From Acanthochlamys bracteata (lineage: Eukaryota > Streptophyta > Magnoliopsida > Pandanales > Velloziaceae): a stretch of 64,000 nt of DNA. The notes beneath the pieces were generated by a model. That model was not told where the DNA came from. It ran no database searches and worked only from the letters and a program-made list of their open reading frames with translations. The stretch covers positions 1,488,001 to 1,552,000 of the forward strand of contig CM034138.1 in assembly GCA_019914995.1 (NCBI GenBank), written 5' to 3'. A program made the position numbers and the translations under genes. Shown one piece after another: positions 42,602 to 55,700 of the stretch (its first letter is position 1; each line of letters begins with the position of its first letter).

Positions 42602-44522
42602 CTGTAATTTCAGATTCATAATGAAACCATCTGTGTACAATGATTAAAAAGGCTAGGAATGATATGTTGGCGTGTAATAAGCTTGGCAATGTTTTCAATC
42701 CAGTCATGCATTTGTTACATCCTAGCTCAGAAGAAATTAGACCAGATGGGGAAGCAAAATCAAAATCAATTATTGGTAAAGATACAACATCAATCACCCA
42801 CAAGGAGAAAGTAAGTTAAGCATCCTGCTGAAATTGCATTACCCTTCATGAGTTTCAAGACACACTTCATCAAATCGGAACATGCCAAATTGAGTCATGT
42901 TAGTTCAGCTGGAATGCTAGTAGGTAAATTCCGGAGACACATGAAAGCATGAAAGATTCAAGCATTATGATATATCGTGACTAGAGGTCCCTAATAAGAT
43001 TGTGATAGGAGGTTGTGTTTGTCCAACTATTTCTCTAATGTATTCAGTTTCAGTTTCAGTTAACAGGCAAACATGGAATTTTATCAACTTTTCATGTCTA
43101 TGTTTCTCTTTATGATGTTTCTTGTCTTACTGGAATCAAATCAAATGGCAAGGAAAATACTATCAAAAACAGGCACAACATGACAAACAACAAAATGAAT
43201 ACATTTACTCAAGCATCCTTGCTAATGAAGTTGTATTTTCTACCTTATCGTCTAACAAAGTAGTAACGAACAGTTTCAATATCACAGAAATTATGATATA
43301 CCAAAAATATTTTTGTTTGCGAAAATATTAGGATGAATGGACTACTCAAACTAGTCATGCATAAGCACATCATTCCGTGGAAAAAAGTTTCCTCAGTAGC
43401 AAACTAGTTCTAAAATTCATCAAACAAAATCAGATTCTATGAAAAGAATGTTATTAAGGATCTTTTATATTTCTCAGCCATAGTATGCATCAAATTCTTC
43501 GGCAGGAATTGCAACCTCATTGAACTATACCCTAATATAGCTTGTGGCATTAGACAATTAGATCATGTGCATCTGCTAGAAGTCCTCAAGTAAAGTGTTG
43601 CTACAAAAATGACAAATTTTCTGGTGAAACTGAGCACATCTCAGCTGTCATGGCGAAAGTAACAGAAAGAGAACTTTCCCATAATTGTAAAAGTACTACC
43701 TTTTTACTCCTTACAGGAGGATAAAAAAGGGCTCTTGTCTATATCTCTAATACGGCAAAATCTTTGCAATTTGATGTAAACACTTTCTTTCCAAGTGAGC
43801 TTCTAGTTAAAAAGATAAGTTTCTGCCTAGAAAAGACCACAGAAGCCAATCTCTAGCTTTGATAATAAGAAACTTCTGCCTATATCGATAATTTGATGAA
43901 CCAAATATTCAAACTAGACCTGATACACGAGCATCAGAAATACACTCAGTCATAGTTTCAAAAGAAATGAATTCTAGGATTTCACAAACAGGTCAGTTAG
44001 AGCTCCTTAAAATTACTCTGGGCCTTGAACATGTGCGTCAACTCCAAACAAAATGCAAAGACTCATGACAACATTGACATGGCGCCAACGTTCAACAAAT
44101 ATCCACAGGTGTAAGCTGAGCAAACAAAACTCCAATTCAAACAATCCAAGCAGAGGAAAGGTCGATCAACTCCAAATCTCATCACAAGCTCACTCGCAAT
44201 GAATTATATACTCTGGCCTGTTTGCATTTCATTGTTGGGATTTGTTAGTTCAGGAATCTGTAATAATTCCCTTCCCCACTTCAACATAAAGGTAAATTGC
44301 GGCTACAAGCTCTAAGAATCCGTTGCTTCTACATTCTATTGAAACCATAACAACAAGTAGGAACCATAGAAAACTAAACACCGAAACAAATCATTGTAGA
44401 CAACGAGATTTGATTTAGCATCAAATGCCCATAGCCAGATAATTGTACGATTTAATTCCAACTACAAATCCAAAAGCAGCAGTTTGTAACAAGAAACGAA
44501 ACCATGGGAGAGATTTTCCTAC
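42602..44522 (-). other. presumed 5'UTR intron of the small Ala-rich gene
   Basis: About 1.9 kb without coding sequence on either strand. Bounded by a good donor (complement of 44517-44522) and acceptor (42602-42606). Confidence 0.5.
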
Positions 44523-45004
44523 CTTGTGTCAAGAAATCAGTCTCAGGAGATGGCAGAGAATGAATTAAATCAAACGAGAAAGAAAAAAAAGCACAGCTAG
44601 TTTCGGTGACTGGGATCGAAATTGGCATCAAGAATCTCGAAGTTATTCAGTTTAATGTTTTGTAATTCGAAAGCAATGGGCTCGGTCCATTCAGTGATCT
44701 GGATTTGGGCTTTGGGCCAGAACAATAAATAATAGTGTGTTTTAATTGATAAAAAATAAGATTTATGAAACTGAATTGATAAAAAATAAAATTAGAAATA
44801 AATTTGATGAGTTCTTAATAAATTAAAATAGAAAGTGAATTCAATTTTAAATCGACGAGACACCTGAAACAAGCCGTTTGAAATCAATCAGTAACAACAA
44901 ATATAAGCAGGTAAATAGTAGACATCAGTATTGTTCTTTTCTCAAATACTTCTCTTTACTAATAATCTATCTATAACAAAGCATTCACAGCTACTTGCTC
45001 CGAA

Positions 45005-45220
45005 TTGAATTTTAGAAGCTGAATTTTTAAAAGTGATCAATCATAAAATAAAATTAAAAAGTGAGTTCTATTTTTATATTTATTTATTATTAAAATTAAG
45101 TTTAAAAATAAAAATTTGTAATAAAAATAAATTTAGTTTTACGTTTATTTTAATTTGAAATTGATTAGAAGTAAAATTTTTGAAAAAAAATTGAGTTAAA
45201 AGTGTCGATAAATACACCCG
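45005..45220. mobile_element. AT-rich MITE-like element
   Basis: Begins GAATTTTAGAAGCTGAATTT and ends GTGTCGATAAATACACCC; the interior is A/T with TATTTATTATTAAAATTAAG blocks. Ends are weakly inverted. Confidence 0.4.
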
Positions 45221-45274
45221 AAAAATATGTCGCGCACTTCAATTTCGGCTACATCGTTGAACAGAAACAGATTA

Positions 45275-45801
45275 ACGCTGTGTTTGGAATACAGATACAC
45301 AAAGGAAAGGAAGGAGAAGGAAAAATAATTTTTCTCCTTTTGCGTGTTTGGATTAGAGGTTACTGTTAGGGAGGAAAGAGAATGGGGGAGAGAAAGGGAG
45401 AAAATACATAGCTTTTCGTTTCTTTTTTTCCCATTCTGTCCTCACTTTCGTTCTTGTTAATAATATTGAACTAAATTTGAAACATCTCTATTTTTCATTT
45501 TTTATGACAGTAACTGTCAAAAAAAAAAATTTTTTATTATTTGCGCAAAATAAAAAATAAGATTTAATATTTTTATCTCAAAGATAAACAAAATTATGCA
45601 ATTTACATATTTTTTTCAATTATTATAAAAAAATATATATACAAGAGCATTTTTGTCTTTTTTATCTTTATATTTTCTTCTTTTTATTAATTTATCCAAA
45701 CACTATTAAAATTTTCTTCTTATTTTCCTTCTTCTTTTTTCATATCTCTTTCTTTCTTTCTACTTCTATTTTTTTATAAATCCTTCATTCAAATATAGCG
45801 T
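45275..45801. mobile_element. 527-base inverted-repeat element
   Basis: Bounded by ACGCTGTGTTTGGAAT on the left and ATTCAAATATAGCGT on the right, whose complement reads ACGCTATATTTGAAT. Near the left end is GGAAAGGAAGGAGAAGG; the right side is rich in the complementary CTTCTTTT and TTTCTTTCTTTC, consistent with a long imperfect foldback. No coding capacity. Confidence 0.6.
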
Positions 45802-45892
45802 AAAAGAACAGCTTTTCCTCTGGAACTCAGTATCAAATCTTCTGGGCTGCCCTTCGTACTGCCAAATAGCACTATTTACAGATTCTTCTTTT

Positions 45893-46165
45893 TCTGCGTG
45901 TTTCAAATAATTATAGAATTTTGTAAATAAAAAAATAAAATTTATTAAAAAATAAAGTGAAAATAAAATTTAGTATTTATATTTTAATAAGTTTTAAAAA
46001 TATATTGAAAATTAAAAAATATAATTATATTAAAAAATATGTAAATAAAAAAATTAGAATTAAAATTTTCGCACATAAAAATAAATTTTAAATTTTATAT
46101 AATTAAAATATATAAATAATTCAAAATTTAAAATTTTGATCGAAAAAATTAAAATTTCGTACGTT
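45893..46165. mobile_element. AT-rich element, second family, copy B (reverse)
   Basis: In reverse orientation it carries the same block order as 36505-36790 and 58506-58790, for example AAAATATAATTATATTAAAA, AAATAAAATTTAGTATTTAT and TTTCAAATAATTATAG at the end. Confidence 0.45.
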
Positions 46166-46874
46166 TTATTTCTCCTGCTACGGAAAACTCGCACGCTGGG
46201 AAGTAATTCTCACTGACCACCTGTCCATTGTTTGGTTGTAGAAGCAAGGCCTTAACCTTTTCTTCTTCTTCTGGTGTTGAACAGTTTAACTTAGTTGCTC
46301 TTATACTTCTTTACTTGGTAATCTTCTTCTGGTTTTTTTTTTATTTTAATTTGAGAGTCGTTGATTGGGCGACTGGAGAGCGTGCAACTTCCAGAACTGA
46401 GAGTGAGAATAAAATCAAAGTGGTAGAAATTTTCGAGTAGGGAACACACAATGACTAGAAATTGAATGATGAGAAAAAGAAGAAGAAGAAAGGAAATAAA
46501 GAAACAAATTAAGATTTGGTTGGAAAGCTGAAGAGCAAGAACACAACAACGCCATAGGAATTGAGAGCAAGAACTGCACCAAGAACTGAAACGTTTGGAT
46601 TCGGGTACTTAATTAGGCTAAAATCGGCCCAACAGCCCATTTAAGTTTTTTATATTCTGCTAAACGTGGGCTATAGAGCTAAGAGCTAACATGGGTATAT
46701 TTCTTAAGATATTCCAAATCCTAGCTGATAGTCTACCGATGGCGCTTCAGTCCCACTCTTTCTTCGTTCCAACAAACTACCAACTACTACTGCCGAGATC
46801 TATCTAACCAATCAGTGAAGAAAATCTCTAAAATCTTTAACAGGTCAACAACATAAACCTTGATCTGATTTCTA

Positions 46875-48338
46875 ATGGCTTCTCCTTCTCTTCCTTCTCA
46901 GTCAAAAGAACAACAACAACGAGAAGAAGAAGAACAACAAGAACAGGTATTGTTGTTCTCTAACTCTACCAGCACAACCAGTTCTCCATCACCAATTCCT
47001 CGCCGGCGTTCCACGGCGGTTCTATTCTCTTGCCTTCTACTCACCACCGCTGCCGCTGTCGCCGCCGCTGCAGCGTTAGCATTCCTCTTCTTCTCTGCCT
47101 CACACTCTTCTTCTCAACATTTCCGAACTAAATCTTACGCGCGAAAGCTTTTCAAGCTTTCGCACCCAGCTGTTATTCTAATTTCTGCTGATGGATTTCG
47201 GTACGGTTATCAACACAAATGCCCGACTCCAAACATCGATCGATTGATTGTGAATGGCACTGAAGCTGAACCAGGTTTGATTCCAGTTTTCCCGACACTG
47301 ACGTTTCCCAATCACTACTCGATTGCTACTGGCTTGTATCCTTCTTACCATGGAATAATTGCTAATGGATTCACTGACCCGACCTCTGGCGATAGATTCA
47401 CCATGGCAAGCCATGATCCCAAGTGGTGGCTCGGTGAACCGCTCTGGGTCACTGTAGCTAACGCTAACCTTACAGCAGCTACTTATTTTTGGCCTGGTTC
47501 TGAAGTTGTTAAGGGGTCCTGGACTTGCCCGCCAAAATATTGCAACCATTACAATGAGTCGGTACCTTTTGAAGAGCGGGTTGACACTGTTTTGAGCTAC
47601 TTTGATCTACCTGGCGATGAAATTCCGGTGTTTGTTACTCTGTACTTTGAGGATCCTGATCACCAGGGACACCAGGTTGGCCCGGATGATCCTGCAATTA
47701 CTGAGGCTGTGGCTAACATTGATAAGATGATTGGGAGATTGATAACTGGACTTGAAAAGCGGGGTATCTTTGAGGATGTGACGATAGTAGTGTTGGCTGA
47801 TCATGGAATGGTCGGAACTTGTGATAAGAAGCTGATCTTTCTTGATGATCTAGCTCAGTGGATTACCATTCCTAGTGATTGGGTTCAGTCTTATACTCCA
47901 CTGCTCTCACTTTCGCCACCTGATGGCGTGCCACTGACTGAAGTTGTGGCAAAGATGAATGAGGGACTGAGTTCAGGGAAGGTTGAAAATGGTCAGTATT
48001 TGAAAATGTACCTCAAGGAAGACCTTCCCAAGAGACTACACTATTCAGCAAGTTACCGCATTCCACCGATCATTGGACTCCTTGAAGAAGGGTATAAGGT
48101 GGAGCAGAAGAAGTCAAATAGTAAAGAATGTGGAGGAGCTCATGGCTACGACAATGCTTTCTTCTCAATGAGGACCATCTTTATTGCCCATGGTCCTCAG
48201 TTTGAGAGGGGTAGGAAGATCCCATCTTTTGAGAATGTCCAGATATATAATTTGGTAACTACGATCCTTAAGCTGAAGGGAGCTCCAAATAATGGATCAG
48301 CTGCATTTCCAAATTCCATTATTTTACCAACTCGTTGA
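46875..48338 (+). CDS. ectonucleotide pyrophosphatase/phosphodiesterase family protein
   Basis: Intronless, 487 residues. NPP family of the alkaline phosphatase superfamily; hydrolyses nucleotide pyrophosphate or phosphodiester bonds with two metal ions. A cytoplasmic N-terminal Gln/Glu and Ser-rich stretch leads to one membrane anchor (about residues 47-73, VLFSCLLLTTAAAVAAAAAL), so it is probably type II with the catalytic domain in the lumen or apoplast. Metal and catalytic residues seen: Asp106 (ISADGFRYGY), nucleophile Thr143 (FPTLTFPNHYSIATG), Asp262 and His266 (EDPDHQGH), Asp309 and His310 (LADHGMVGTCDK), His423 (GGAHGYDN). All required ligands are present. The domain starts at HPAVILISADGF, about residue 97. 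Similar Arabidopsis genes (for example At4g29680) have this structure. Confidence 0.95.
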   Translation: MASPSLPSQSKEQQQREEEEQQEQVLLFSNSTSTTSSPSPIPRRRSTAVLFSCLLLTTAAAVAAAAALAFLFFSASHSSSQHFRTKSYARKLFKLSHPAVILISADGFRYGYQHKCPTPNIDRLIVNGTEAEPGLIPVFPTLTFPNHYSIATGLYPSYHGIIANGFTDPTSGDRFTMASHDPKWWLGEPLWVTVANANLTAATYFWPGSEVVKGSWTCPPKYCNHYNESVPFEERVDTVLSYFDLPGDEIPVFVTLYFEDPDHQGHQVGPDDPAITEAVANIDKMIGRLITGLEKRGIFEDVTIVVLADHGMVGTCDKKLIFLDDLAQWITIPSDWVQSYTPLLSLSPPDGVPLTEVVAKMNEGLSSGKVENGQYLKMYLKEDLPKRLHYSASYRIPPIIGLLEEGYKVEQKKSNSKECGGAHGYDNAFFSMRTIFIAHGPQFERGRKIPSFENVQIYNLVTTILKLKGAPNNGSAAFPNSIILPTR

Positions 48339-50593
48339 TGATCAACATCTGCTGCAGAAGACTATGTTGGATTTCACATGGTAAATTGTAAGTCATCTTA
48401 CCTGTTCAGTATGCTTTGTTTTCTGAGACAATGAAATCTGAAGAGTATCTTGAATTCATAAAAGTTCGGTATAGTTAACTTCATTACATACAGGTGGCTT
48501 CACAATGTTTGCGGATGTTCCAAAACTTATTTAGATTCTCCAAGAGAGAATGGTTAAAAGTGAGAATATGAAGCTATAATGAAGGCTTAGGGACCCATAA
48601 AGGTCATTTAGCCTTTTTGAAGCAAACTCATAGTCAATAAAGTTTTTGGAACCTATCATAAGAATATGACTAATTATTATTTCTTCACGTAGGAGTTCCA
48701 ATGTTTGCGAGAATTGCTGTTATTTCTAGTTAGAATAATTAGCTTTGTAATGCTAGTTAACTCGACTTTGAAATGCTAGTAACGTGAGAATACACACACA
48801 TCATAACCACATTTCTCAAAATGCTATCAATCTCTTTTCACCCTTCAACTTCTGTTTTTGTAGCATGCATGCATTACTACTAATTTGAACTAAGGAATGG
48901 ACAATTAACAGGTCTACAGTCATCAAAGGAAAACTGTTGTATAAGCATCCGTATCCATCCGTGTAATGTAAGCCCTACATTTTGAACCAGTAAAGTGGCA
49001 TCAATCTAGATTGACTTTCACTTGTTATTTGTTTGTGTTTAGCTGGCTTGTCCCAGTTATAACTAGCTTGCTACTGAAAAGTTGGAAGTATCTGCAATGA
49101 AAGACTTGATTTCTTCCCTCCTAAAATGATCAAAGAAGAATGGAAGGATGATGGTTGATACTGAATGTAATGAAAACATCAAGGCATTTTCTTATCAAGA
49201 AAACAACTGAATGCACTATTGCTTCTGTGAAATGCCTAAACCTTACTTTTTTTTCTTACTAAGTCATCAGTTGTATTTTCTAGTTTCTATTATATGCCCT
49301 GGGTCTCAAATGGTTACTCCTGCCTGATTATGTACATGCTCATGGAAAGATGGCTTTGATCTTGGGAGATCGAAATGTGGTACCTACATTTTGATCTATG
49401 CATTATGTATTTGGTTAGACCAGTGCTATGTTGTATTGCTTCAAAAACTTTGGTTTTGAAAATTACATTTGCAGACATTCTACTGTCATGTTGCAGGAAA
49501 TACTTGTCTTTTCTGCAATTTTTCTAGTTTATGTTGAATGTTGTTCTAATAGGTCCAGAACTGAAGTAAATATGTGCTGGCTTCTTCTGTAATTGTCACT
49601 AAGCATGATTCCTTCATTATATTCGATGTGAATAATCTAAAAATCTGTTCCAAATATTTTAGTGTTCATAATCCTGAAAATTAAGCCTGAAAAGATAGTT
49701 TAGTTGCAAAGCCAATTCCGTCAAAAATTTTAATATTGGTAATTAAACAAAATAAAAGAAAATTAAAAATAAAAGAAGAAACACAGGGCAACATCAACAG
49801 CAACAAAGAGCCTGACAAGATAGTTCAATCTCCTGTTCCTGTGCCATTAGTTTTTCATTCCAGATTCTTGATGTAGATTAAATACAGAAATCATGTCCTG
49901 ATTGCAACAAAGCATAGTTTAATGTTCTGCCCAAAACCACTACTAATTTTGTCAAGGTTAATAAAAAGGTAGATGCCACGGTGTTTCTCTCGATGGTAGA
50001 TATTGAGGAAGAACTCAATAAATCAAACAGGAAATGCATAAACTGTGGACCTGCATTGTTTATCTAATGTCTTTGTTTGTTATACTTGGTCTGTAGGATG
50101 CAGTTACGGGCATCTGTTTTAAGCTTTCACTTGAGTGCTTGTCAGGTTTTGCTATGCTGTTCTATGAACTAAACTCGTGCCTTTGGGAGCTTTTGTACAT
50201 CAGTCATCATCCTTATAAAATATGGTATTTCTTATGTGTAGTGTGAAATGTTATTGTGTCATAAAAAGAACATAATAAGTTAGCAAATCCTCATCATGGA
50301 GCACTTGAAAGCTAAGTTAAAGCTTATTAGCTTTGGTAGATGGCCATAACTTTCTTACTTATCAGTTCACCTATGCATGAAGATATCTGATTTTTTTTTC
50401 TGTTGTCTTAACAATAAGGGAAGGCTAGAAGTTATAAGCATCGCTTAATTGATTACGTACTACGTCTTTTACCTGTTGATCCTTTTTCTATTGTGTTAAG
50501 CAGAAAACCCTGGTCCTTGGAGTCTGGATTTGTTGCTTTTGATTCAGGTCCATTTGAGTACTCTAACATTCTTCCTCGAGCAGGAATACTTTA

Positions 50594-50853
50594 GGGTGCG
50601 TTTGGGATTGTTTATGAAATAGAATTTTTTTAAAATGGAGAGTATTTTTGTCTTTTTTAAAAAACGAGCTCTATTTTTTTTACTTTCAAAAAAATAATAA
50701 AAATATACATAAAAAGATCTCATTACATAAAATTTTTTTACACTTTCTAAATTTTTAAATAAAATTTTTAAATATTTATAAAATATATATTAAAAAACGT
50801 GAAATGAAGAATTTGAAAATTTTCGTTGGAGAAAAGCAAAAACAAACGCACTC
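50594..50853. mobile_element. MITE, GGG(A/T)GCGTTTGG family, best-preserved copy
   Basis: 260 bases starting GGGTGCGTTTGGGATTG and ending AAACAAACGCACTC, flanked on each side by TTA, a likely 3-base target duplication. The interior shares ACGAGCTCTATTTTTTTT, AAAAAATAATAAAAATAT and AAAAAGATCTCATTACATAA with the copy at 11588-11848. Confidence 0.78.
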
Positions 50854-50871
50854 TTAGATGGTTCAGATTTC

Positions 50872-51068
50872 AGATCATGTTTGAAAGTACTTATTATTAT
50901 TATTTTTAATTTTTAATTTTATACTTTTTAATAAAATTTAAAGAATTTTTTATAATTTTTTTAAAATTAAGAAAATATAAAAAATTTATGTTTTATTATT
51001 ATTTATTATTATTATTATTATTATTTACATAAAAAAATTAATTTATCAATAAGCATCCGTAAACATCA
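50872..51068. repeat. AT-rich block with TTA microsatellite
   Basis: Begins ATCATGTTTGAAAGTACTTA and contains about ten TTA/ATT units near 50995-51027. Looks like an eroded element next to the MITE. Confidence 0.45.
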
Positions 51069-51691
51069 CCTCAAACAACTACATTGGTGTTTGATAGAGC
51101 CTATTGGTTCTGGATTCCACATATTCACAATTTTTTGAGATATTTATTCATCCAGACAAGTGAAATCACACACCACACCCCTGATTCCAATTTCTCCAAG
51201 TCACTGAGAAAGCTCGTCCAGAACTGGCAAGAGATCCAAGCCAACTGAAGGATTCCTACTACGCGTTGCCATTTATTTTTCTGTGGCTGGCGAGATGTCA
51301 CTCTTCAACTACCATACTACTCGGTGAATCTACTGCAAGAATCCATGTTTTTGGGAGGAGCTGGTGACACCTAATACATAACAACTAGTGCGTTAACATA
51401 AAAAATCGTGCGCCCGTGAAAACAACATGAACTAAAATAAATTGATATATTAGTAGTAGAGTAGCTGGATATTTTAGGAGTTGATACCTGAGACGCTTAA
51501 AATAAAAATTTTAAAATAAATTTAATTTTTTAATTTAAAATATAATAAAAATTATATTATATATTATTTAAATTTCAATAAAAATTTATTTAAAATATAA
51601 AAATTTTGAATTAAAAATAATACAATAGGCACGTTCAAACACCTCTCATTTTGTAGATTAATCAAGTGGTTTCTACGGCTCTTTTAGTATA

Positions 51692-51965
51692 TGCAACTAA
51701 AGCTATATTTTGGAAGAGCTTTTATTTTCAAAATTTTGATTTTATGTTTTTTAATAAAGTTTTTAAAATATTTTACAAAATTTTTTTAAAAAATTTTAAA
51801 AATATAAAATTATTTTACATCATAAAATCTTCTTATTAATTATTTTTATTATTTTTTTAAAGTAAAGAAAGTAAAACTTATTTATAAAATTTTTTTAAAA
51901 GATCTCTTTTTTTAAATATATTTTTTTCAATAAATACTTTCAAATATTACTTAAAAAAAAGTTTT
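51692..51965. mobile_element. AT-rich MITE-like element (eroded)
   Basis: A/T-only interior with TTTTTATTATTTTTTTAAAG and TTAATAAAGTTTTTAAAATA blocks like the other copies in reverse; ends not clear. Confidence 0.4.
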
Positions 51966-52540
51966 GACTGTCATCGGAAAATCTGAGATACTTTTGTGGT
52001 CAGAGAACTTCAACAGTGCATACATTTTTTTTCACTGACCTGTATTCTCTAGCTATAGCGGCACTGTATGAGTTTCTTTCTGTAGCTTTCCCAACTGCCA
52101 ACTCATTTCATTCTACTTCCTTTAGACATCAAAGTTCTTCCTTACAAGTGTATTTAATTTATCTTGTAAAGATTAAGACTATTCTTGTTCGCACTCGCAA
52201 TCTTCTCACAATTCTGTCCAGCCTCCAAAGATAAAACTCCCAATTTTCCATCCTCATAAATTTTCTTCTCATTTTCTGCGGTCGCAGATAGCGATAAGCC
52301 ATCTGTGAGCATGCTCTTTCTTTTCTTTCTCCTCCACCCACTCTCCATCCTCCTCTCCACCTTCCGTTAGCAGCCCATCAAGGCCCGCGTAAGCTACTAA
52401 TATTCAAATTACAAAAAAACCCCTTCAACGTCCCCCCAACTGCTTTAGCCTAAATTTTAAAACCAGAATAATTTTTTTCTTTGTCAGTCACCAACCTTTC
52501 TTATATATCTGGATCTTTAGGTACAGAACAATCTTATCTT

Positions 52541-52550
52541 TCTATATTTA
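52541..52550 (+). promoter_or_regulatory. candidate TATA box of the glycine decarboxylase P gene
   Basis: TCTATATTTA lies 162 bases before the start codon with a pyrimidine-rich leader after it. Plausible core promoter, not proven. Confidence 0.4.
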
Positions 52551-52711
52551 AAGCAGCAACTTTATAATTCATTCCCTGCAACGCAGTGCACCAACCCGAA
52601 ACAGGTGGCTGCGGAGCCGGTGGTTCCCAGCTCTGCCCCTCCCCTCAAAAGCAGACCATTCTCCATCCTCTAATTTCTTTTCCTTTGCTGTAGAAAGAAA
52701 CAAAAACGACA

Positions 52712-55700
52712 ATGGAGCGAGCACGAAGGCTTGCTTGCCGGGCAACACTGCGCCGGCTCATGGCAGAATCTAAGCCGTCGCCTTGCAGCTCAACCTTGTC
52801 AACGCGATATATCTCATCTATTGCTCCATCTCGCCAGCCGGATTCTCACCGACCACCGACACCGAGAGAGTTCTTACGTGGCGCTGGTGCTCGTTCTGTT
52901 TCCGTTGAGTCTCTGAAGCCGAGCGATACTTTTCCTCGGCGACATAACTCCGCGACGCCTGAAGAACAGTCGCACATGGCGAAATCTTGCGGGTTCGATT
53001 CTCTTAATGCATTGATTAATGCTACTGTTCCTAAATCAATCTGCGCTCCCCCTCTTAAGTTCGATAAGTTCGATGCTGGACTTACTGAATCTCAAATGAT
53101 CGATCATATGAAGCGGCTGGCGTCGATGAACAAGGTTTTCAAATCGTTTATTGGTATGGGGTACTATAACACGTTTGTTCCTGCTGTGATTTTAAGGAAT
53201 ATAATGGAGAATCCTGGATGGTACACGCAGTACACTCCTTACCAGGCTGAGATCGCGCAAGGAAGGCTTGAATCATTGCTCAATTTTCAGACCATGATTT
53301 CTGACCTCACTGCTCTACCCATGTCAAACGCATCGTTGCTTGATGAGGGCACTGCTGCTGCAGAGGCCATGGCCATGTGCAACAATATTCAGCGTGGAAA
53401 GAAGAAGACTTTCCTAATTGCGTCAAACTGCCACCCGCAGACGATTGATATCTGCAAGACTCGTGCTGATGGATTCGATCTTAACGTTGTCGTTACTGAT
53501 CTCAAGAATTTCGATTACCGGTCTGGAGATGTTTGTGGTGTGCTTGTGCAGTACCCTGGCACCGAGGGAGAGGTTCTTGACTATGCTGACTTTATCCGTA
53601 ACGCCCACGCGAATGATGTCAAGGTTGTGATGGCCTCGGACTTGCTGGCTCTTACTGTGCTGAAACCACCTGGTGAGCTCGGCGCCGACATTGTTGTCGG
53701 GTCTGCACAGAGGTTCGGCGTGCCCATGGGCTATGGTGGGCCCCATGCTGCTTTCCTTGCAACATCGCAGGATTACAAGAGGATGATGCCAGGAAGAATT
53801 ATTGGTCTTAGTATCGATTCGACCGGAAAGTCAGCTCTCCGGATGGCGATGCAGACTAGGGAGCAGCACATCAGGAGGGACAAAGCCACCAGCAACATTT
53901 GCACAGCCCAGGTCTTACAGTTTCTGACTGTTTATTTCTTTGATTAATTTGATGTTGTTTAACTCGTAAAGTTTACTTCTTCTGTTAAATTTTAGGCATT
54001 GCTCGCAAATATGGCAGCAATGTATGCTGTGTACCATGGCCCTGAAGGCCTCAAGACTATTGCGGATAGGGTTCATGGCCTTGCTGGTACTTTTGCACAT
54101 GGAGTGAAGAAGCTCGGAACAGTAAAAGTACAAGACATGCCTTTCTTCGACACTGTGAAGGTGGCATGTGCTGATGCTCATGCAATTGCCAATGAAGCTT
54201 ACAAAAACAAGATGAACCTGAGGGTTGTTGACTCCAATACGGTATGGAAATTTGTTTAACATATTTCAACTTCTAGGATATGTCAGGTTTTCTGTGTCTG
54301 TGATAGTATTGAGAGAATTTTATTATATTAGATAACTGTATCATTCGATGAGACTACAACCTTGGAGGATGTGGACAATCTGTTTAAAGTGTTTGCTGAT
54401 GGTAAAAATGTAAGTCTCCTCTGCTCTGAAGGATCATGTTTACAATAAGGTTTTACGGAAGTAGATCTGATTTAGTTCCATGTCTCAGGTCAACTTTACT
54501 GCAGAATCTCTGGCTCCAGAGGTTCAGACTGCTATTCCTAGCAGCCTTATAAGGGATAGCCCATATCTGACACATCCAATCTTCAACTCGTATGACACTA
54601 TCCTTTATATGATTTGTAATAAGGTATCATGGTGGTCCGAAGTTGATAACTTATGCTTTTATGATTTTTATAGGTATCATTCAGAGCATGAGCTGCTACG
54701 GTACCTCCATAGATTACAAGCCAAAGATCTTTCTTTGTGCCACAGCATGATTCCTCTTGGTTCTTGCACAATGAAATTGAATGCTACTGTGGAGATGATG
54801 CCTGTGACTTGGCCTGAGTTTGCCAACATTCACCCATTTGCACCAGCTGATCAGGCTCAAGGTTACCAGGTATGCTTGTATGACATATGTCTACCATTTT
54901 ATCAAAGTACATGTCAACGAGGTTAAACTGTTGTTACTTCTTCATATCTGATCTCCTTTTCTTTGTAGGAAATGTTTCAAGACTTGGGTGAGCTTCTCTG
55001 CAGAATTACAGGATTCGATTCATTCTCATTGCAACCAAATGCTGGTGCTGCTGGAGAATATGCAGGGCTTATGGTTATTCGTGCTTATCATATGGTATGC
55101 CATGTGAATAATTGATTCATATTTTACTTGCAACTAGGTCACTCATACCGTATTTCTAACAGTATATATGTTTGAAACTAGGCACGTGGAGATACTCATC
55201 GTAATGTCTGCATTATACCAGTTTCTGCTCATGGAACAAATCCTGCTAGTGCAGCGATGTGTGGAATGAAAATTGTTCCTGTAGGAACTGATTCCAAGGG
55301 CAATATTAACATTGAAGAACTAAGAAAAGCCGCAGAAGCAAACAAGGAGAACTTATCTGCTCTAATGGTACGTGATGCAAATATTGAGAACATATAGTGA
55401 GGTATTGAGGTTATTGCTTTTAATTTTCTCCTTGAGCACTGTGGGTTGTATCTAGGACAGCTTCTTAATGATCTTAGTTGATAAAAAGAGCAATGGCTGG
55501 TTATCATTGTCATTATTGGTGATGATATGCCACAGTTTACAATGTGAGATGTAGATGATGGTATTCAAGCTACAATACATAGAGTGGGTTATCCACATCA
55601 ACTATAAAGATATATCATTGTCATCACATTAGTTATTTTTCTTATTTTTATTTGCCTGAATTGCAGTTTAGTATAGTTGACTAGTAGGTAGCCCAGACAA

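Larger units (their letters stand above)
44651..46874. other. intergenic region full of AT-rich elements
   Basis: Holds a MITE-like block at 45005-45220, a longer inverted-repeat element at 45275-45801, a copy of the second AT family at 45893-46165, and the upstream region of the NPP gene. The frame at 46228-46440 shows nothing recognisable. Confidence 0.5.
48339..52711. other. large intergenic region (4.4 kb)
   Basis: The 3' side of the NPP gene, then non-coding DNA with a well-preserved MITE at 50594-50853, another AT-rich block at 50872-51068 including a TTA/ATT repeat, an element at about 51692-51965 and the upstream region of the P-protein gene. The few short frames are not convincing. 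Confidence 0.5.

Noticed and set aside
46228-46440. 70-codon frame upstream of the NPP gene
   Set aside because: No family resemblance; composition like the surrounding non-coding DNA.
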